Shown: one piece after another, positions 5,840 through 8,138 of the stretch
How the letters are laid out: each line of letters begins with the position of its first letter
Numbering within the stretch: position 1 is the first letter of the stretch
Assembly: GCA_025463615.1 (NCBI GenBank)
Contig: JAODAU010000220.1
Span: 1 to 8,138, forward strand
Length of the DNA stretch: 8,138 nt
Reading direction: 5' to 3'
From: Microbacteriaceae bacterium
GTDB lineage: Bacteria; Actinomycetota; Actinomycetes; Actinomycetales; Microbacteriaceae
Program-made: the position numbers and the translations under genes
The notes under the pieces: generated by a model
Told to the model about the DNA's origin: nothing
What the model saw: the letters and a program-made list of their open reading frames with translations, nothing else
Databases searched by the model: none

Positions 5840-7250
5840 CCGGCGGTTGCCGCACCGACTCCCACGTCGTCGACTCGACCGGGGTCGCGCCCTTCACGAA
5901 GTCGTCGAAGCGATCCGCGACGGCCGTGACCCGCGGTTCGGTCGACTCGTCCAGCAGGGCGGACGTCTGCTCGTACGCCCCCAGCTGGTGCGACGGGAAG
6001 TAGTTGTCGTGCGGCACCGGCCCGTCGGTGTAGAGCTCGCGCCGCACGAGCACCGGGTCGGAGTGGGTCCAGCTGCCGCTGAGCGCGGGCACGATGTCGT
6101 TCGTGTGCTCCACCGCCACCCACGGCACGCTCGACGGCACCGTGGCCTGCGCCGCCGGTGCTCCCAACGTGTAGAGCGCCTGCACGTTGTAGTCGCCGCT
6201 GCCCGCGATGCGAGCCGCGACCAGGCCGCCCTGCGAGTGCCCGGTGATCACCACGGGCGTGTTCGCGTCGATCCCGGCATCCGCCATCGCCTGGCGGGTC
6301 GCCTCGATCGAGCCTGAGTCGCCGCCCGCGATGCCGTGCAGGTTGCTCGTCATGTCCCACGGCTGGTCGTCGTGGCCGAGCGCGAAGTCGCGCGTGCCGC
6401 TGATGTAGACCTCGAATCGCGCCGAGCCGTCGGGCTCCTCGTACTTGTCGATGCGCACCTGCGCGTCACCCCGCGGCACGCGCGATGCCCGATCCTCCCA
6501 GCCCGTCGGTGCGGTGAACCGGTCCGTGGTCGAGGCGCGGGTCGTCGTGATGGGCGTCTCGGCGAGGTAGCCGAGCCCCGAGCCGACCGCGATCACCCCG
6601 GCCGTCGAGGTGCCCACTCCGATCAGCCCGGCGTCCTGGAGCGCCCGATCCAGCCCGGGAGGGAGGTGCGCGGCGCCCGCCGTGAAGTCGTCGACGCTCG
6701 TGACCGTGAGGCGCACGGCCTGCGCGAACAGCGGGCTGCTCAGCACGGAGCTGTGCTGCTTGAACCACGCGGCCGCACCCGAGAGCACCTTCGTGCGCAC
6801 GTCCTTCGGCAGCGCAGCGATGGCGGCGGTCATCACCCCCACCCCGAGCAGCAGAGGCAGGGCATCCACGGCGAGCGCCGGCATCGCGAACCCCAGCGCG
6901 TACGCCGCGGCGCCAGCGAGGCGTTCCGCCGCCGCCTCTGCCGCTCGCTCTGCCACGCCGTAGGCGTCGGCGGACAAGTCGAGCGCCGTGTGCAGCCGGG
7001 CGCCGCTGAACTCCGCTGCACGGGCGAGGAAGGCGGCGTCATCCATCAGCCGCTCCGCGTCGAGCGCGCTGATCGGCGCATCCGCCGCCCGCAGCTGGCC
7101 CTCCGACACGATCCTGTCGATGGATGCCAGCTCCCGCCCGCACCGCGCGAGCTCGTCGGTCATCTCGCGGAGCGCGCCGGCCGCCTCCAGCAGCTCGTCG
7201 GTTCCGACCGCGATGGATCCGCCACCGCCGATCGTCAGCCCGTCACCCAC
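5823..7250 (-). CDS. Alpha/beta hydrolase (lipase-like GHSQG) with helical ESX-like N-terminal region
   Basis: This 475-aa protein has two parts. The N-terminal part (about 15-120) is Ala/Glu/Leu-rich and helical, with an FSG turn (81-83) and a YxxxE motif (Tyr97, Glu101), features seen in type VII secretion substrates. Two hydrophobic, Gly/Ala-rich segments follow (about 118-147 and 206-229). The C-terminal part (about 260-450) is a serine hydrolase related to class 3 lipases/PGAP1-like esterases: TPVVITGHSQGG gives nucleophile Ser339, EHTNDIVP gives probable Asp385, and His414 or His421 could complete the triad. There is no classical signal peptide. The GTG at 7248-7250 is chosen because it overlaps the stop of the WXG100-like gene by 8 nt and because homology-like composition begins there; the 80 codons upstream in frame are Arg-rich shadow of that gene. 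The substrate is unknown. Hydrolase fold is well supported, export is inference. Confidence 0.82.
   Translation of the reverse strand: MGDGLTIGGGGSIAVGTDELLEAAGALREMTDELARCGRELASIDRIVSEGQLRAADAPISALDAERLMDDAAFLARAAEFSGARLHTALDLSADAYGVAERAAEAAAERLAGAAAYALGFAMPALAVDALPLLLGVGVMTAAIAALPKDVRTKVLSGAAAWFKQHSSVLSSPLFAQAVRLTVTSVDDFTAGAAHLPPGLDRALQDAGLIGVGTSTAGVIAVGSGLGYLAETPITTTRASTTDRFTAPTGWEDRASRVPRGDAQVRIDKYEEPDGSARFEVYISGTRDFALGHDDQPWDMTSNLHGIAGGDSGSIEATRQAMADAGIDANTPVVITGHSQGGLVAARIAGSGDYNVQALYTLGAPAAQATVPSSVPWVAVEHTNDIVPALSGSWTHSDPVLVRRELYTDGPVPHDNYFPSHQLGAYEQTSALLDESTEPRVTAVADRFDDFVKGATPVESTTWESVRQPPVSGGG
5827..5846. terminator. Possible bidirectional terminator at the convergent gene ends
   Basis: CCGCCG (5827-5832) can pair with CGGCGG (5841-5846) around an 8-nt loop. 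The stem spans the stop codon of the plus-strand holin-like gene and the last codons of the minus-strand hydrolase gene. All pairs are G-C but there is no T run on either side, so the call is weak. Confidence 0.25.
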
Positions 7251-7509
7251 CGCTGCCCACCGTCTCCAGCGCGCGACGGGTCGCCCGCGCCGCCGCCTGC
7301 ACGTGCCCGAGCACCGCGGCGACCTCCCGGTCGAAGAGCGCGAGCTCGACCTCGAACGCCGCATGGGCGAGCCCACGCCACCACTGCGGCGAGGCCCGCG
7401 GCAGCGCGCGACTCCGCGCAGCCAACGCGCTCGCCAGCGACTCCAGTCGCGCCGCCTGCAGCTCGAGCCGCCCCGCGACGCCCGTCGCATCCACCGTCAT
7501 CACAGCCAT
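7243..7509 (-). CDS. WXG100-like small helical protein (putative ESX-type partner of the downstream hydrolase)
   Basis: This is an 88-aa protein, slightly shorter than the ~100-aa WXG100/EsxA family. It reads as two long amphipathic helices (about 10-36 and 47-83) joined by PQWWRGLAHAAFE (41-53), where Trp44-Arg45-Gly46 supplies the WXG turn followed by the usual small and aromatic residues. A C-terminal YxxxD/E export motif is not seen, but the downstream gene product carries one, as in heterodimers where only one partner bears the signal. The start is ATG at 7507-7509 with a clear GGGAGG 5 nt upstream; longer in-frame starts (to 7746) would run into the divergent phosphatase gene. It ends 8 nt inside the hydrolase gene, so the two are surely translated together. 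No FtsK/EccC-type ATPase lies in the window. The family assignment rests on motif and size only. Confidence 0.72.
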   Translation of the reverse strand: MAVMTVDATGVAGRLELQAARLESLASALAARSRALPRASPQWWRGLAHAAFEVELALFDREVAAVLGHVQAAARATRRALETVGSGG

Positions 7510-7514
7510 GTCAT

Positions 7515-7520
7515 CCTCCC
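7515..7520 (-). promoter_or_regulatory. Ribosome binding site deciding the WXG100-like start
   Basis: GGGAGG on the minus strand stands 5 nt before the ATG at 7507-7509. It is the best ribosome site in the window and fixes this start over the upstream in-frame ones. The rest of the 130-nt gap to the phosphatase gene shows only a small GGCCG-A-CGGCC palindrome (7577-7587). Confidence 0.75.
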
Positions 7521-7627
7521 GTCGCAACGAGCCTGGCCGCCCGACCACGGCGCCGGAGGCTGTTCGACGGATCTGTGGCCGACGGCCGCCTGTGAAGGAG
7601 GGGAAGCGCGACGGCGCATTACTGCGG

Positions 7628-7633
7628 GAGAAT
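7628..7633 (+). promoter_or_regulatory. Candidate -10 element (or ribosome site) of the phosphatase gene
   Basis: GAGAAT matches TATAAT at 4 of 6 positions and is followed by exactly 6 nt before the ATG at 7640, consistent with a leaderless start. The overlapping GGGAG (7626-7630) could instead be a ribosome site at 9-nt spacing. The two readings cannot be told apart without a mapped transcript start. Confidence 0.35.
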
Positions 7634-7639
7634 GGCTGC

Positions 7640-8138
7640 ATGAGCTTCGACCGCACCCTCGACGAGTCGGCGCTCTTCAGGATCTGCTTCGTCTGCACGG
7701 GCAACATCTGCCGCTCGCCGATGGCCGAGGTGATCTTCCGCGACATGGTCGCGAAGGCCGGCTACGACAAGTACGTGGCGGTGATCTCGGCCGGCACCGG
7801 CGACTGGCACGTGGGCGAGCATCCGGATTCCCGCACCATCATCGCGCTCGCCGACCACGGCTACGACGGCTCGCGGCTGCGCGCGAAGCAGTTCGACCCC
7901 ACCTGGTTCGAGAACCTCGACCTGGTCGTGGTCTTCGACCGCAGCCAAGAGCGCATCCTGCGCGCCTGGGCCGGCAGCGACGAGGATCGGGCCAAGGTGC
8001 AGCTGCTGCTCAGCTTCGACCAGGAGCAGTCCGCCCAGCTCGACGTGCCCGATCCCTACTATTCCGACGCGGCCATGTTCGACAACGTGCTCGGCATGAT
8101 CGAGCGCGCCTCCGCCGCCCTCTACCGCCAGATCGAAC
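7640..8138 (+). CDS. Low-molecular-weight protein tyrosine phosphatase (last residues beyond window)
   Basis: This is a cytoplasmic enzyme that removes phosphate from tyrosine (LMW-PTP family; in bacteria often tied to capsule/exopolysaccharide kinases or stress responses). The signature P-loop is near the N-terminus, VCTGNICRSPMAE (18-30), with nucleophile Cys19 and phosphate-binding Arg25. The general acid is Asp138 in PDPYYSD (137-143), and ISAGTGDWHVGEHPD (49-63) is the usual family stretch. 166 residues are visible; the family is typically 150-170 aa, so only the C-terminal few residues should be missing. The ATG at 7640-7642 is preferred; an ATG at 7632 is out of frame and stops at once. 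The gene diverges from the WXG100-like/hydrolase unit across a 130-nt gap. No partner kinase is in the window. Confidence 0.93.
   Translation, partial: MSFDRTLDESALFRICFVCTGNICRSPMAEVIFRDMVAKAGYDKYVAVISAGTGDWHVGEHPDSRTIIALADHGYDGSRLRAKQFDPTWFENLDLVVVFDRSQERILRAWAGSDEDRAKVQLLLSFDQEQSAQLDVPDPYYSDAAMFDNVLGMIERASAALYRQIE

Noticed and set aside
7251..7490. 80-codon N-terminal extension of the hydrolase reading frame
   Set aside because: It is strongly Arg/Ser-rich, overlaps the WXG100-like gene in another frame, and has no ribosome site; the GTG at 7250 has the coupled 8-nt overlap.
7619..7948. Minus-strand open frame opposite the phosphatase gene
   Set aside because: It is the antisense of a clear LMW-PTP with intact catalytic motifs, has no ribosome site and no recognisable domain.
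1..8138. tRNA, rRNA, CRISPR array, insertion sequence or prophage
   Set aside because: No clover-leaf sequence, no spaced direct repeats, no transposase or integrase coding region; the holin-like name of the 131-aa protein is not evidence of a phage.

Overview
The window is very GC-rich (roughly 70% by eye), gene-dense, and uses several GTG starts, G-rich ribosome sites and start codons placed directly after -10-like hexamers. Together with the protein families present, this points to a high-GC actinobacterium, most likely of the Microbacteriaceae type. The family-level placement is inference from gene content and style, not from a marker gene.

Layout, left to right. (1) 1-548, minus: the N-terminal part of a lipoprotein substrate-binding protein of a zinc/manganese ABC importer, cut by the window edge, with a candidate metal-regulator operator in its promoter (573-601). 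(2) 602-758: an intergenic stretch with a perfect 16-bp inverted repeat around a 55-nt loop, and a possible terminator for the operon to its right. (3) 759-5381, minus: four genes reading leftward: an aromatic/histidinol-phosphate-type aminotransferase (Pat/HisC), then E1-alpha, E1-beta and E2 of a branched-chain-type 2-oxo acid dehydrogenase complex. E1-alpha and E1-beta overlap by 4 nt, and E1-beta and E2 are 25 nt apart. No E3 (lipoamide dehydrogenase) gene is in the window. (4) 5444-5839, plus: a four-helix membrane protein of the 'phage holin 4_2' type, divergent from the aminotransferase. (5) 5823-7509, minus: a two-gene unit made of an 88-aa WXG100-like protein overlapping by 8 nt a 475-aa protein with a helical N-terminus and a GHSQG serine-hydrolase (lipase-like) C-terminus. 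(6) 7640-8138, plus: a low-molecular-weight protein tyrosine phosphatase, missing only its last residues.

How the genes fit together. The aminotransferase can turn amino acids into 2-oxo acids, and the dehydrogenase complex can decarboxylate branched 2-oxo acids to acyl-CoAs, which in such bacteria prime iso/anteiso fatty acids; the functional link is inferred from adjacency. The WXG100-like/hydrolase pair has the layout of a secreted effector with its small helical partner and is the least conventional part of the window. Noncoding points of note are the operator-like repeat before the metal-binding lipoprotein, the 16-bp inverted repeat, an AT-rich rare-codon pocket with a perfect DnaA-box word at the aminotransferase/E1-alpha junction, three start codons with the same leaderless-like spacing, and an excess of the heptamer GGATGCC.
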